Source: CAMDPA01 sp963825625 (GTDB lineage: Bacteria > Pseudomonadota > Alphaproteobacteria > Rhizobiales > Hyphomicrobiaceae). Taken from it: DNA of 64,000 nucleotides. The notes below the pieces were generated by a model that worked only from the letters and a program-made list of their open reading frames with translations, did no database searches and was not told the DNA's origin. The stretch lies in assembly GCA_963825625.1 (NCBI GenBank), contig CAWGUF010000003.1:62001-126000 (forward strand). Reading direction: 5' to 3'. The number at the start of each line of letters is the position of its first letter. The first letter of the stretch is position 1. The translations under genes were made by a program, and so were the position numbers. Below, piece after piece: positions 35,569 to 44,225 of the stretch.

Positions 35569-36432
35569 TCAGACCGAAGCTTGCAGCGCCATCATAAGAG
35601 CCAATGCGGGGGAACTCGCTGGAGCATGCTGCGGCACGACGAGCCAAATCTCCTTGTTGAGCTCGACACCCGAGATATCGAGAGCCAGCAACTGGCCCGA
35701 GGCGACCTCGTCGACAACGGCTGCCGCCAGTACGATCGATATGCCTCGCCCGGCACGCACGGCGCGCTTCACCGCCTCTGTGTTGCCAAACCCGGAAACG
35801 ATCCGCAACTGGCCGGCTATCGGACCCAACCGTTCGCCAAGCAATGTTCCCGTACCACTCCCAGCCTCCCCTCCGAGCACTGCCTCCTCGGCAAGCTCCT
35901 TCGGCTCGATGCTGTCACGTCCGGCCCAGCGATGGCCGGGGGAGGCGATGACGACGAGTGACTCGCGCGCCCATACCGTGGCCTGATAGCCTCGCTTGCC
36001 AGCCCACCACTCCATGGCGGCGATGTCGGCAACTCCCGCGGCAAGGCGCTCTGCCACCGCCGGATTGGAGCCTATCCACAGCTCGACCTCGATGCCGGTC
36101 AGCTGCTGAAACGCCGCCAGTGGCTGCTGTAGTAGATATGTTCCTACATTGCTGGCCGCGGCCAACCTGATGTGCGGCGTTCCTATCAGCTCCCGCGCCC
36201 GCACAGCCGTAGCCATCAAACCGCGCGCATACGGCAAGAACCGCTCGCCCTGGGGCGTTGCACGAGTCGCGCCGCGACTTCGAACCACCAGCGATACCGA
36301 CAGATCCGCTTCGAGCTGTTTGAGATGCTCAACGACTGTCGACGGTGACACGCGGAGCGACTTCGCAGCGGCTCGGACGCCCCCCTCGTCAAGTACTGCC
36401 AAGAAGGTAAGAACGTGCGCGAGGTTGAGCAT
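35569..36432 (-). CDS. ptxE: LysR-family regulator, probable PtxE
   Basis: The protein has 287 residues from ATG 36432; a start at 36462 is also possible. The N-terminal winged helix (F-L-A-V-L-D-E-G-G-V-R-A-A-A-K-S-L-R-V-S-P-S-T) and the two-lobed effector domain are typical LysR. It lies downstream of, and on the same strand as, the phosphite transporter and dehydrogenase genes, the position of ptxE in the Pseudomonas stutzeri ptxABCDE operon. The 19-base palindrome at 40003 is a candidate target. The assignment rests on position. Confidence 0.75.
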   Translation of the reverse strand: MLNLAHVLTFLAVLDEGGVRAAAKSLRVSPSTVVEHLKQLEADLSVSLVVRSRGATRATPQGERFLPYARGLMATAVRARELIGTPHIRLAAASNVGTYLLQQPLAAFQQLTGIEVELWIGSNPAVAERLAAGVADIAAMEWWAGKRGYQATVWARESLVVIASPGHRWAGRDSIEPKELAEEAVLGGEAGSGTGTLLGERLGPIAGQLRIVSGFGNTEAVKRAVRAGRGISIVLAAAVVDEVASGQLLALDISGVELNKEIWLVVPQHAPASSPALALMMALQASV

Positions 36433-36469
36433 GTCTTGAGGTCGGCTCGGGCAATCTAACAAGCGAGGA

Positions 36470-37480
36470 CTAGCCTAAAGGCACGATGGGCTCGTTGACT
36501 GCGCCGGCTGGCCGCCGTCCGCACAAGACATCGATGATGCTGCGTGCGGCGGATGCTTCGATTTCTTGCCTGACGCTTGTGACCGCAGAGCCGATATGAG
36601 GGGTGAGCACGGTAGGAGCCATCGGCTGGCAGAGGCGCGGATCGACGGTCTTCGGCCGGTCCGACCGTGCCCAGTCCTCGCACTCGAACACGTCCGCTGC
36701 ATATCCAGACAGCTTTCCCGCAGCCAGAGCGTCGGCGACGGCCCGCTCGTCGACGAGAGAGCCCCGCGCAGGATTTATCAGCAACGCCCCCGGCTGCATC
36801 GCAGCGATCGCTTCCGCGTCGATCAGATGCATGGTGGCTGGAACGAGCGGCAGGGCGAGCACGAGATAATCCGAGTGCTGTAGCAGATCGCCCAGCTCCC
36901 GCCGAGCCACCAGTCCGTCGAAACGGGACGGAAATGGCTGACTCAGAGAATCGCATGCCGAGATCTGACAACCGAAACCGGCAAGCCGCTCGGCAATGGC
37001 TTGACCGACCTTCCCGAAGCCGACAATTCCGACACGGGCGCCGAGCACGCCCCTGCCGTAATGGTTTGGACGCCAGCCCTTGAAGCCATTCTCCCGGATC
37101 TCTCGATCTCCATGCACCATGTGCCGCCCAAGCGAAAGCATCAGCCCGATAGCAAGCTCCGCGGTCGGCACGGTCAGCAGATCCTCGCAGATCGTGATCC
37201 ACACGCCCCGGGCACTGGCGGCTGCGACATCGATGTTGTCATACCCTTTTAGCGCTGCACCGACGACCCGAAGGCCTGGACAAGCCGACAGCAACTCGCC
37301 ATCGATGCGGTCGGTCATGAACGCCATGATGCCGGTGGCATCGCGGCAATTCTCGCGTAACACGTCCTGCGGCCACGGCTCGGGACGATCGTTGGCAATC
37401 ACCCGCGCGAACCCATCGAACATCGCGCGGGTTTGCGGGAACGTGGCGTTTGTCAGAACGACGAGCGGCAGTTTCGACAT
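36470..37480 (-). CDS. ptxD: Phosphite (phosphonate) dehydrogenase PtxD
   Basis: The protein has 336 residues and matches the known PtxD pattern closely: A-F-M-T-D-R-I-D, A-L-K-G-Y-D-N (catalytic K78), the NAD motif G-F-G-K-V-G at 154-159, R239 in P-A-R-G-S, E266 in V-F-E-C-E-D-W-A-R-S-D-R-P and H295 in L-T-P-H-I-G-S-A. These correspond to K76, R237, E266 and H292 of the P. stutzeri enzyme. The Asp after the NAD motif (A-C-D-S) favours NAD. PtxD oxidises phosphite to phosphate. The V-F-E-x-E-D-W-A-R-x-D-R-P stretch is the main reason I separate it from other 2-hydroxyacid dehydrogenases. Confidence 0.9.
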   Translation of the reverse strand: MSKLPLVVLTNATFPQTRAMFDGFARVIANDRPEPWPQDVLRENCRDATGIMAFMTDRIDGELLSACPGLRVVGAALKGYDNIDVAAASARGVWITICEDLLTVPTAELAIGLMLSLGRHMVHGDREIRENGFKGWRPNHYGRGVLGARVGIVGFGKVGQAIAERLAGFGCQISACDSLSQPFPSRFDGLVARRELGDLLQHSDYLVLALPLVPATMHLIDAEAIAAMQPGALLINPARGSLVDERAVADALAAGKLSGYAADVFECEDWARSDRPKTVDPRLCQPMAPTVLTPHIGSAVTSVRQEIEASAARSIIDVLCGRRPAGAVNEPIVPLG

Positions 37481-37505
37481 GGTCTTTTTCCAGGTTCCCG
37501 CCGCG

Positions 37506-38309
37506 TCACTTCAATGCTTTGCGCAGGTTGGCGCCGACGCTGTCCACGACGACCACACAGGCCAGAATGGCAAGCAGGATCGCCGAGACCTGGGCATATT
37601 CCAACAGCCGCAGCGCAGCCATGAGCTCGAAGCCGATCCCGCCCGCGCCGACGATGCCCAATACGGCCGATGCGCGAAAGTGGTATTCCCAGCGATAGAT
37701 CGTGACATCCGTCAGCTGCGGCAGCACCTGAGGGAGCACAGCGTGCAGAATGACCTGCATATGGCTGGCGCCGGCTGCACGCGCTGCCTCGAGCGGCTTG
37801 GGATCGACGTGCTCGATGGCTTCTGCATAGAACTTGCCCACCATGCCCACGGAATGCAGAGCCAGTGCCAGCACGCCGGGAAGCGCACCGAACCCGACAG
37901 CCGCGACAAACAGTACACCGAGGATCAGCTCCGGCACGGAGCGCAGAAAGGCGAGCAGCGTGCGCACGACGAAATAGACGCTCGGGTGTGGACTGGTGTT
38001 CGGCGCCGCAAGTATTGCGAGCGGTAGTGACAGAAAGACTGCCAGAGCCGTTCCCGCAATCGACATCGCCAACGTATCGCCCAACGGCTTCAGCCAGGTC
38101 CGCCAGCGCGCGAAGTCCGGAGGCACCATCTCGGAGGAGAGCTGGCGGATCGCCGGGCCGCTGTCGGCAAAGCGCTGCGCGTCGAAGAAGCCTGTCACCC
38201 ACAACGAGGCCAGGCAGGCGAGCACGACCAGACCGACGAGCCCCGCCCCGCGTAGTGCGGAGCGGCGCTCTTCGGTGAGGATCGCATCGAATGAGGCCGA
38301 TGCAGACAT
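37506..38309 (-). CDS. ptxC: Phosphite/phosphonate ABC importer permease (PtxC/PhnE-like)
   Basis: The protein has 267 residues with about six membrane segments and the PhnE-type loop A-A-R-A-A-G-A-S-H-M-Q-V-I-L. It lies between the dehydrogenase and binding-protein genes (25 and 7 bases). With the neighbouring ATPase and binding protein it forms a complete importer for phosphite. Confidence 0.9.
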   Translation of the reverse strand: MSASASFDAILTEERRSALRGAGLVGLVVLACLASLWVTGFFDAQRFADSGPAIRQLSSEMVPPDFARWRTWLKPLGDTLAMSIAGTALAVFLSLPLAILAAPNTSPHPSVYFVVRTLLAFLRSVPELILGVLFVAAVGFGALPGVLALALHSVGMVGKFYAEAIEHVDPKPLEAARAAGASHMQVILHAVLPQVLPQLTDVTIYRWEYHFRASAVLGIVGAGGIGFELMAALRLLEYAQVSAILLAILACVVVVDSVGANLRKALK

Positions 38310-38316
38310 GATGACC

Positions 38317-39183
38317 TCAGAGTTTTGCCAGATTCAGCTTCAGCGTGGTCGCCATGTCACGCAGCACGTCGTAGTCCTTGTCGGTGGCCGGGGCCAGCGC
38401 TTCGACACGGAACAGCTTGAGGATCAGCGGGTCCTTCAGTCCCAGGAAAGCCTTTCTGATCTCGGCCTTGAGCGCGGGCGCCAGATAGCCCTGCAGCGTC
38501 ATCGGATAGTTGGGAATTGCCACCGTCAGGGCCAGTTGCTTCACCTTGGACGCATCGATCTTATTGCGCTCGACCAGCGCACGGAATATCGGCTCCGAAA
38601 GTGCGCCCGCCGGCACCTGGCCAGCGGCAACCGCACGCGCCACGGCATCGTGTTTGCCCAGATGCACGACCTTGTAGTCGACGTCACCGATCAGGCCCGC
38701 CTTGGCCAGATGGGTCCGCGGCGCCAGATGGCTCGAGGTCGAGGCCTGGTCGCCGAAGGCGAACGGCTTGCCCTTCACGTCCGCGAGCGTCTTCACCGGG
38801 CCCGCTGCATTCGCGATCAGGATAGAGCGATAGTTCGGCTTGCCTTTCTCCACGCCGACCGCGAACGGCTCGATCTCCGGCGCCTTCGACTTGGCCAGCA
38901 CATAGGAGAACGGCCCGAAATAGGCGACCTCGATACGACCGAACCGCATTGCCTCGATCATCGAGGAATAGTCCGTGGTCACGATGATATCGATCTGTTT
39001 CTTCAGGGCCTTCTCGAGGTAGGCCTTCAGCGGCTGCGCATTCTGGATGATCGTGGCCGCGTTCTCGTCCGGCAGCAACGCCACGCGAATCTTGTTTGGA
39101 TTGGTCTTGTCCGCGGCTTCGGCACCGCCAACAAGCATCAGGCCTGCCGCAAACGCGGCCGCCAGGAAACTACGACGCTTCAT
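38317..39183 (-). CDS. ptxB: Phosphite/phosphonate-binding periplasmic protein (PtxB/PhnD-like)
   Basis: The protein has 288 residues with a signal peptide (M-K-R-R-S-F-L-A-A-A-F, cleavage near A-E-A-A-D). The mature part has the PhnD-type V-A-L-L-P-D-E-N-A, then V-A-Y-F-G-P-F-S-Y and F-A-F-G-D-Q-A-S-T-S-S-H, the region that contacts the phosphorus oxyanion in this family. It binds phosphite or phosphonate in the periplasm. Confidence 0.9.
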   Translation of the reverse strand: MKRRSFLAAAFAAGLMLVGGAEAADKTNPNKIRVALLPDENAATIIQNAQPLKAYLEKALKKQIDIIVTTDYSSMIEAMRFGRIEVAYFGPFSYVLAKSKAPEIEPFAVGVEKGKPNYRSILIANAAGPVKTLADVKGKPFAFGDQASTSSHLAPRTHLAKAGLIGDVDYKVVHLGKHDAVARAVAAGQVPAGALSEPIFRALVERNKIDASKVKQLALTVAIPNYPMTLQGYLAPALKAEIRKAFLGLKDPLILKLFRVEALAPATDKDYDVLRDMATTLKLNLAKL

Positions 39184-39213
39184 GGTTTCATCTCTCGATT
39201 TGGTTTCGGAGGC

Positions 39214-39975
39214 CTACTCGGCCGCCGCCAGTAGTTCCGGCGTGCTGACCTTGTAGATTTTGTCGAGGGCGCTCGATCCAAGCTCGGAGGACGTGCCCTC
39301 GAAAACGATATGACCGTGCGCCAGACCGATGATCCGGTCCGCGAACTGTCGCGCAAGCTCAAGCTGGTGCAGGCTGACGATCGTCGTGATGCCATCCTCC
39401 CTGCAGATCCGGTGCAGGTCGGAGAGAACGCGCACCGAGGTCTCGGGATCAAGGCTGGCCACCGGCTCGTCGGCCAGAATGATATCAGGGCGCTGCACGA
39501 TGGCGCGGGCGATTCCGACCCGCTGCTGTTGCCCTCCCGACAACTGGTCGGCGCGATGCAACGCGCGGTCGGCAAGCCCGACCCGATCCAGCGCCTCAAG
39601 TGCCAGCAGCCGGTCCGACTTGGGTAATGGCAGCAATGTGCGCAGCGTGCCGTGCGCCGCGAGCCGGCCCGTGAGCACATTATCGAGCGCAGTCAGACGC
39701 CCGATCAGATGATGCTGCTGAAACACCATCCCGGTGCTGCGGCGGTGCTCTCTCAGCATTCGGCCGTTGCGGAAGATGGATCCCCTGCCCTCCACGACAA
39801 CGTCACCCTTGGACGGAAGGACAAGCCCGTTGAGGCAACGCAGCAATGTCGATTTTCCGGCCCCCGATGTGCCCAGCAGCACGATGAACTTGCCGCGCTC
39901 GAAGTCAGTGCTCGTCTTGGCGAGTGCCTTGACGCCATTCTGATACGTGACTTCGATATTCGAAACGGCAAGCAT
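39214..39975 (-). CDS. ptxA: Phosphite/phosphonate ABC importer ATPase (PtxA/PhnC-like)
   Basis: The protein has 253 residues from ATG 39975, which has GAGGGG eight bases upstream; the open frame beyond is not family-like. Walker A is G-T-S-G-A-G-K-S-T, the PhnC-like Q-loop reads V-F-Q-Q-H-H-L-I-G-R, the signature is L-S-G-G-Q-Q-Q-R, and Walker B is I-I-L-A-D-E-P. It is the first gene of the operon. Confidence 0.92.
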   Translation of the reverse strand: MLAVSNIEVTYQNGVKALAKTSTDFERGKFIVLLGTSGAGKSTLLRCLNGLVLPSKGDVVVEGRGSIFRNGRMLREHRRSTGMVFQQHHLIGRLTALDNVLTGRLAAHGTLRTLLPLPKSDRLLALEALDRVGLADRALHRADQLSGGQQQRVGIARAIVQRPDIILADEPVASLDPETSVRVLSDLHRICREDGITTIVSLHQLELARQFADRIIGLAHGHIVFEGTSSELGSSALDKIYKVSTPELLAAAE

Positions 39976-40002
39976 GGTGATCGCCCCTCGGATGGCCCGG
40001 AC

Positions 40003-40021
40003 TGTTCGGTCATTCCGAACA
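40003..40021. promoter_or_regulatory. Perfect palindrome upstream of ptxA, candidate LysR-type operator
   Basis: The sequence TGTTCGG-TCATT-CCGAACA is a perfect 7-base inverted repeat with a 5-base centre and contains the T-N11-A spacing of LysR boxes. It ends 28 bases before the ptxA start codon. Because it is so close to the start it may overlap the promoter or leader. PtxE is the natural candidate binder. Confidence 0.5.
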
Positions 40022-40259
40022 TTCAAGGCCTTCGTTCGGGTCTGCTGGTAACAAACTTGGGTGTCGGTTCAATGACAGCGGCGAGCGGATTCGCGCAGCC
40101 GCCGATTTCGCGCAGAACTGCAGGCAAGTGGTGACTTACGGGTCCCCGAATAGAGACATCCCGCCGATTGGCCATCGTCGCATGGTCTCTAGCGGCTCGC
40201 TCGGTGTCGCAAAAGCCGATGCACCTCGACCAACGACGGGATCACAAACCGGCCGCGCG

Positions 40260-41327
40260 TTACGCCGCGCCGAGCTGCCCGGCCATCCAGTCCGCAGACT
40301 GCAGCCGCCATTTGTAGCCACGATTGTTGGCGACATGGTTGCCGTCCTCGATGACGAGAAGCTCGACTGGCCCCTTGACCTCGCGCGCCAGTCGCTCGGC
40401 ATCCCGCCACGGCACCACGCGGTCCTGCTTGCCGGTGACGATGAACATCGGACAGGTAATCTCTCCGGCCACGCCAGCCAGCGACAGTGTGGCGGCATTG
40501 GCGCGCGCGGCCTCCTGAGTGGCGCACTTGCTCCGCACCCGGAACGCCTCGCGCGTCAGCTCGGGCAGCGTGTCCCATGCCTTGCCCCAGTCGTAGGGCC
40601 CCGACAGCGCGATGCATGCCTTGACGCGAGGCTCGTAGGCTGCCGAGCGCGGCGCGTAGTAGCCGCCGAGGCTCACCCCCCACAGCCCGATACGTGTCGT
40701 GTCGAGATCGCTCCGCGTCTCCACCACGTCGCACACCGCCTTCACCGCAGTCTCGTAGTTGCCCCGGATCGGCCAATCCGCCTCGCCCTCACCCTGGCCC
40801 GGGCCATCGAAAACGAGCGTGGCAATGCCGCGCGCGAGAAAGGGTTGCTCGTAGGCGTCCGTCTCCTCTTTGCAGGAATCGAGCCCGCAGCACATGATCA
40901 TGACCGGCGGCCTCGTAACGCCGGCTGGCTTGCGCAGGATGCCGAACAGCGCCTTGCCTTCGAACGGTATCCTCACCCGCTCGCCCGCCGGCATCAGATG
41001 CGGCAGCGCCATGGTCCGACATTCGACGGCCTTGGCGTGCGCAGTGCTCATCTGCGCGGGGTCGTGCACGAACAGGAACTTGGCGAAGTGGTAATAGACG
41101 CCGGCCCGCTGCAAATGCTCGCCAGCCGACAGCAGCTTGCCACGAGCCAAAGCGTCCCGCCCCATGGCCTCATGCACGCCGGCACGCTTCGACCATTCCC
41201 GGCACCAATCGTCCCAGGTCGAAATTGCCGCCGTAACCTCCTCGAAGTCGGTCAGCACCACGCCATTGGCAACCAACCGCGCCGCCCAATGATGCAAGGC
41301 GGCGGCAACCTGATTATCAGCACTCAT
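40260..41327 (-). CDS. Alpha/beta hydrolase of the dihydroxypseudooxynicotine-hydrolase/FrsA-like type
   Basis: The protein has 355 residues. A helical N-terminal part of about 130 residues is followed by a hydrolase core with nucleophile G-V-S-L-G-G (serine near 217), acid D in T-G-K-Q-D-R-V-V and histidine in E-D-G-N-H-V. This arrangement resembles 2,6-dihydroxypseudooxynicotine hydrolase and relatives that cleave C-C or ester bonds. Its start overlaps the end of the permease gene as ATGA, so it belongs to the nitrilase/ABC block. Confidence 0.83.
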   Translation of the reverse strand: MSADNQVAAALHHWAARLVANGVVLTDFEEVTAAISTWDDWCREWSKRAGVHEAMGRDALARGKLLSAGEHLQRAGVYYHFAKFLFVHDPAQMSTAHAKAVECRTMALPHLMPAGERVRIPFEGKALFGILRKPAGVTRPPVMIMCCGLDSCKEETDAYEQPFLARGIATLVFDGPGQGEGEADWPIRGNYETAVKAVCDVVETRSDLDTTRIGLWGVSLGGYYAPRSAAYEPRVKACIALSGPYDWGKAWDTLPELTREAFRVRSKCATQEAARANAATLSLAGVAGEITCPMFIVTGKQDRVVPWRDAERLAREVKGPVELLVIEDGNHVANNRGYKWRLQSADWMAGQLGAA

Positions 41328-42160
41328 TGCCTACCCTCGCGGCGGTACCAGGGGAAGTAGTGCTTCAGCACCCAGCTCATCAACACGTCCATGCAAATGC
41401 CGAATGCGGCGAGTATGAGCACCGCGCACATCGCCCTGTCCTGTTCCAACGCCCGCGCGTTCGCCAGAATGAAGAAGCCGACGCCGTGGATCGAGGCATA
41501 AATCTCGGCCAGGACGGTACCGACCAGCGCCCGCCCGATCGCCAGCCGGATGCCGGCTATCAGATAGGGAAGCGAGGAATAGAGGGCGATGCCAAACCAG
41601 ATATCGGAGGCCCTGGCCCGAAACGCACGGGCAACCTCGACGTACTCGCGCGGCGTCGCCCGCACGCCATCGGCAACATTGATGACGATGGAAAACAGCG
41701 CCGCGAAGATGATGATGGCAAATCGCGCAGCCTCGCCATAGCCGAACCACATGGTCAGCAGCGGCAGCACCGCCACCATCGGCATCGCATAGAAGCTGTT
41801 GACCCACAATTCGGAGATCCGGTTGACCCATCCCACCCGTCCCATGGCGATACCGAGCAGTGTGCCGAGGACGAGCGAGATGATCAGGCCGAGCAGCACG
41901 GAGGAAAGGCTCGACCAAGCCATGCTCCAAAGTTTCGCGTCCTGCATTACGGTCGGCAGCGTCAGGACGACGCCCGTCGGCTTGGTCACAAACGGCGCCG
42001 CAAACATGCGCACCGACAGCTCCCACAGGCCAAACAGGAAAATTCCGGCAAGGACCTTGATCGCCAATGGCCCGGTCAAAGCCTCCACCCACGGCATTCT
42101 CGCCGTGCCGGCAACGCCCCGCGCGGGCACCGTCGTTGCTATCGTGCCGCGTTCCGCCAT
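41324..42160 (-). CDS. ABC importer permease (SsuC-like), second permease
   Basis: The protein has 278 residues from ATG 42160; the open frame beyond overlaps the next gene out of frame. It has about six membrane segments and the loop V-E-V-A-R-A-F-R-A-R-A-S-D-I-W. It overlaps the neighbouring permease gene by 22 bases and the hydrolase gene by 4 bases. The two permeases probably form a heterodimer for the importer at 43-45 kb. Confidence 0.9.
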   Translation of the reverse strand: MAERGTIATTVPARGVAGTARMPWVEALTGPLAIKVLAGIFLFGLWELSVRMFAAPFVTKPTGVVLTLPTVMQDAKLWSMAWSSLSSVLLGLIISLVLGTLLGIAMGRVGWVNRISELWVNSFYAMPMVAVLPLLTMWFGYGEAARFAIIIFAALFSIVINVADGVRATPREYVEVARAFRARASDIWFGIALYSSLPYLIAGIRLAIGRALVGTVLAEIYASIHGVGFFILANARALEQDRAMCAVLILAAFGICMDVLMSWVLKHYFPWYRREGRQ

Positions 42161-43122
42161 TTCAGATACCTGTCTTCGAAGCTGCGGACGAGCGCCATCA
42201 GCACCGCACCAAGCACGGTGACGACCACTATGGACGCGAGTACGCCTGCCATGTCGAACGCGCGCGAGGCAGAAACCAGGAGATCGCCGATGCCCGTCGG
42301 ATTGAGAAGGATCTCGGCCGCGACCATACCCACTAGTGCACGCGCAAGCCCCTGCCTCAGGCCGGTCAGAGCGAATGGAAGCGTAAACGGAATGATTATG
42401 TCGGACCAAAGCCTGAGCTCCGACGTTCTGAACGATCGGGCCACCTCCACATATTCCGGCTTCAGGCTGCGCGCACCCTCGAGCGTATTGTAGAGCACGG
42501 GAAACAGCGCGAACAAAAACACCACCAGCACCTTCGGCCAGAACTCGAAGCCGAAGATGGCGAGGATGAACGGAATCAGTGCCGCCATCGGCGTCGAGTA
42601 GAGCGCCAGGATATAATGCTCCAGGCCGATCCGCAGCCACGTGTAGCGGGCCATCGCCATCCCGAGAGCGAGACCAAGAAGAGTGGCGAGCACAAGTCCG
42701 GTCAGAAAGATGCCGAGCGACTGCCCGAGTGCCGACAACAGCTCCGAGGCACTGACTGCCGCGATCAGACTGGAAACAATACCCGCCCCTTCCGATCTGC
42801 TATCGGCAAAAGCAGTGAGCATTTCCCCGGCACCGAACAGCGCGACGAGCTTCGGCAGCGCGCCGGGATGGGGCTCGCTGATGGCGATGCCAAAAAACGA
42901 AGCGATTGTATTGGCCAACCAGTTGGTGACCGCCACGTCCGAGCCCAGCACGGGCGCGAAGAACGCGCTGTTGAAATTCCAGCCTGCGATTTCCCAGATC
43001 ACAAGCCCGGTCAGCAGGCTGAGCAGCGTTTGCCCGGCGTTTCGCCCTGAAGTCATGTTCGAGAGATCCGGAGTCTCGGCAAGGATGCTGATGCGGGCCG
43101 GACTGAAGCCGCCCCGCACCAC
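42139..43122 (-). CDS. ABC importer permease (SsuC-like), first permease
   Basis: The protein has up to 327 residues from a GTG at 43122; an ATG at 43056 (M-T-S-G-R-N) is a reasonable alternative. Membrane segments and the loop V-E-V-A-R-S-F-R-T-S-E-L-R-L-W are clear. It is longer than the other permease because of a loop with charged residues (A-D-S-R-S-E-G) between the first membrane segments. It lies 16 bases after the binding-protein gene. Confidence 0.85.
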   Translation of the reverse strand: MVRGGFSPARISILAETPDLSNMTSGRNAGQTLLSLLTGLVIWEIAGWNFNSAFFAPVLGSDVAVTNWLANTIASFFGIAISEPHPGALPKLVALFGAGEMLTAFADSRSEGAGIVSSLIAAVSASELLSALGQSLGIFLTGLVLATLLGLALGMAMARYTWLRIGLEHYILALYSTPMAALIPFILAIFGFEFWPKVLVVFLFALFPVLYNTLEGARSLKPEYVEVARSFRTSELRLWSDIIIPFTLPFALTGLRQGLARALVGMVAAEILLNPTGIGDLLVSASRAFDMAGVLASIVVVTVLGAVLMALVRSFEDRYLKWRNAAR

Positions 43123-43138
43123 CTGACGCGATCTGCAC

Positions 43139-44167
43139 CTATTTCAGCTTTTTGGCCGCCTCGAACAGAGAAAGATCGACCAGCTGCTCATACGTGATCG
43201 CCGTCTTGCTCGGGTTGATGCCGCTCTTGCCTTTGGAGATTTTCCCGACGCGCACCTGGTTCGCGATCGCCCCCTCAATGCGCTTCCTGGCAAGGCCAGG
43301 CTCGTCGGAAGTCGGCCAGAATTTGATTGCCGTCAGCTTCCCGATCGCATCGGCAGCCTCATCGGCAGGCCGCGAGGTATCCTTCGCCATTGCGGCAACC
43401 TTGGACCGCTGCTTGGGGTCGTGCAACATCCCCGCCGCGTCACGCAGTGCCGCAACCAGGCGCACATACTGGTCTTTCTTCTTGGCTATGTTGTCCTTGC
43501 GGGCGATCAGCATGAGGTAGTGGATGTTGGGAGAAATCTTGTCCACCTCGAAGAACACATGGACCTTCTTGCCACCCTTTTTCTCGATGGCCGGAATGTC
43601 ATCGAGATGCAGAATTCCAAAATTGATCTGCCCCGCGGCCATGGCCGTGCCCACATTCGAGGACAGCGGCACCGTCTTCACATCGGCGTCGATCTTGAGC
43701 TTGCATTGACGCACCAGGATGGTGTTGAGCTGAATCCAGCGTGCCCCGCCCTTGGAGTCGACGCCGACACCTTGCCCCTTCATGCCGTCGCAGCTGCCCT
43801 TCTTGGGGTCCATCGAAGCCAGCACCCAGTCCGGATTATCAAGCCCCCAGATCGCGCTGACAGGTGCACCAGCGTTCGAGGCCAGTGCGACGACGAACTG
43901 GCTTGGTGACATGGACGCATCGATATTGCCGGAAACAACGGCCTTGGCCGCGGCCGCGCCCGAATCCATGAATTTCACGTCGACGTCCAGCCCGTACTTC
44001 TTGAAAATGCCCGCATCCCGTGCGACCAGCGCCGAGACGCCGGAAAACACCGGTGGCACGCCCGGCAACGCCAGCGTCATCTTGTCGGCCGCAAATGCGC
44101 CCGACCCCGCGCTCGCGATCATGGCCGCCGACAGAGTGGCCGCGGCAAACAGTTTCTGCATCGTCAT
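43139..44167 (-). CDS. ABC importer substrate-binding protein (NMT1/SsuA-like)
   Basis: The protein has 342 residues from ATG 44167, preceded by GGAGGAG. The signal peptide ends near G-A-F-A-A-D (about residue 27). The mature part shows the SsuA-like L-V-A-R-D-A-G-I-F-K-K-Y-G-L-D-V-D and a later D-S-K-G-G-A-R-W. It serves the two permeases and the ATPase of this block. Confidence 0.88.
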   Translation of the reverse strand: MTMQKLFAAATLSAAMIASAGSGAFAADKMTLALPGVPPVFSGVSALVARDAGIFKKYGLDVDVKFMDSGAAAAKAVVSGNIDASMSPSQFVVALASNAGAPVSAIWGLDNPDWVLASMDPKKGSCDGMKGQGVGVDSKGGARWIQLNTILVRQCKLKIDADVKTVPLSSNVGTAMAAGQINFGILHLDDIPAIEKKGGKKVHVFFEVDKISPNIHYLMLIARKDNIAKKKDQYVRLVAALRDAAGMLHDPKQRSKVAAMAKDTSRPADEAADAIGKLTAIKFWPTSDEPGLARKRIEGAIANQVRVGKISKGKSGINPSKTAITYEQLVDLSLFEAAKKLK

Positions 44168-44225
44168 GTTGTTTCTCCTCCCATTGGACAATCAGAAAAC
44201 TTCTCCGACCGGCTACGCTGCCGCA

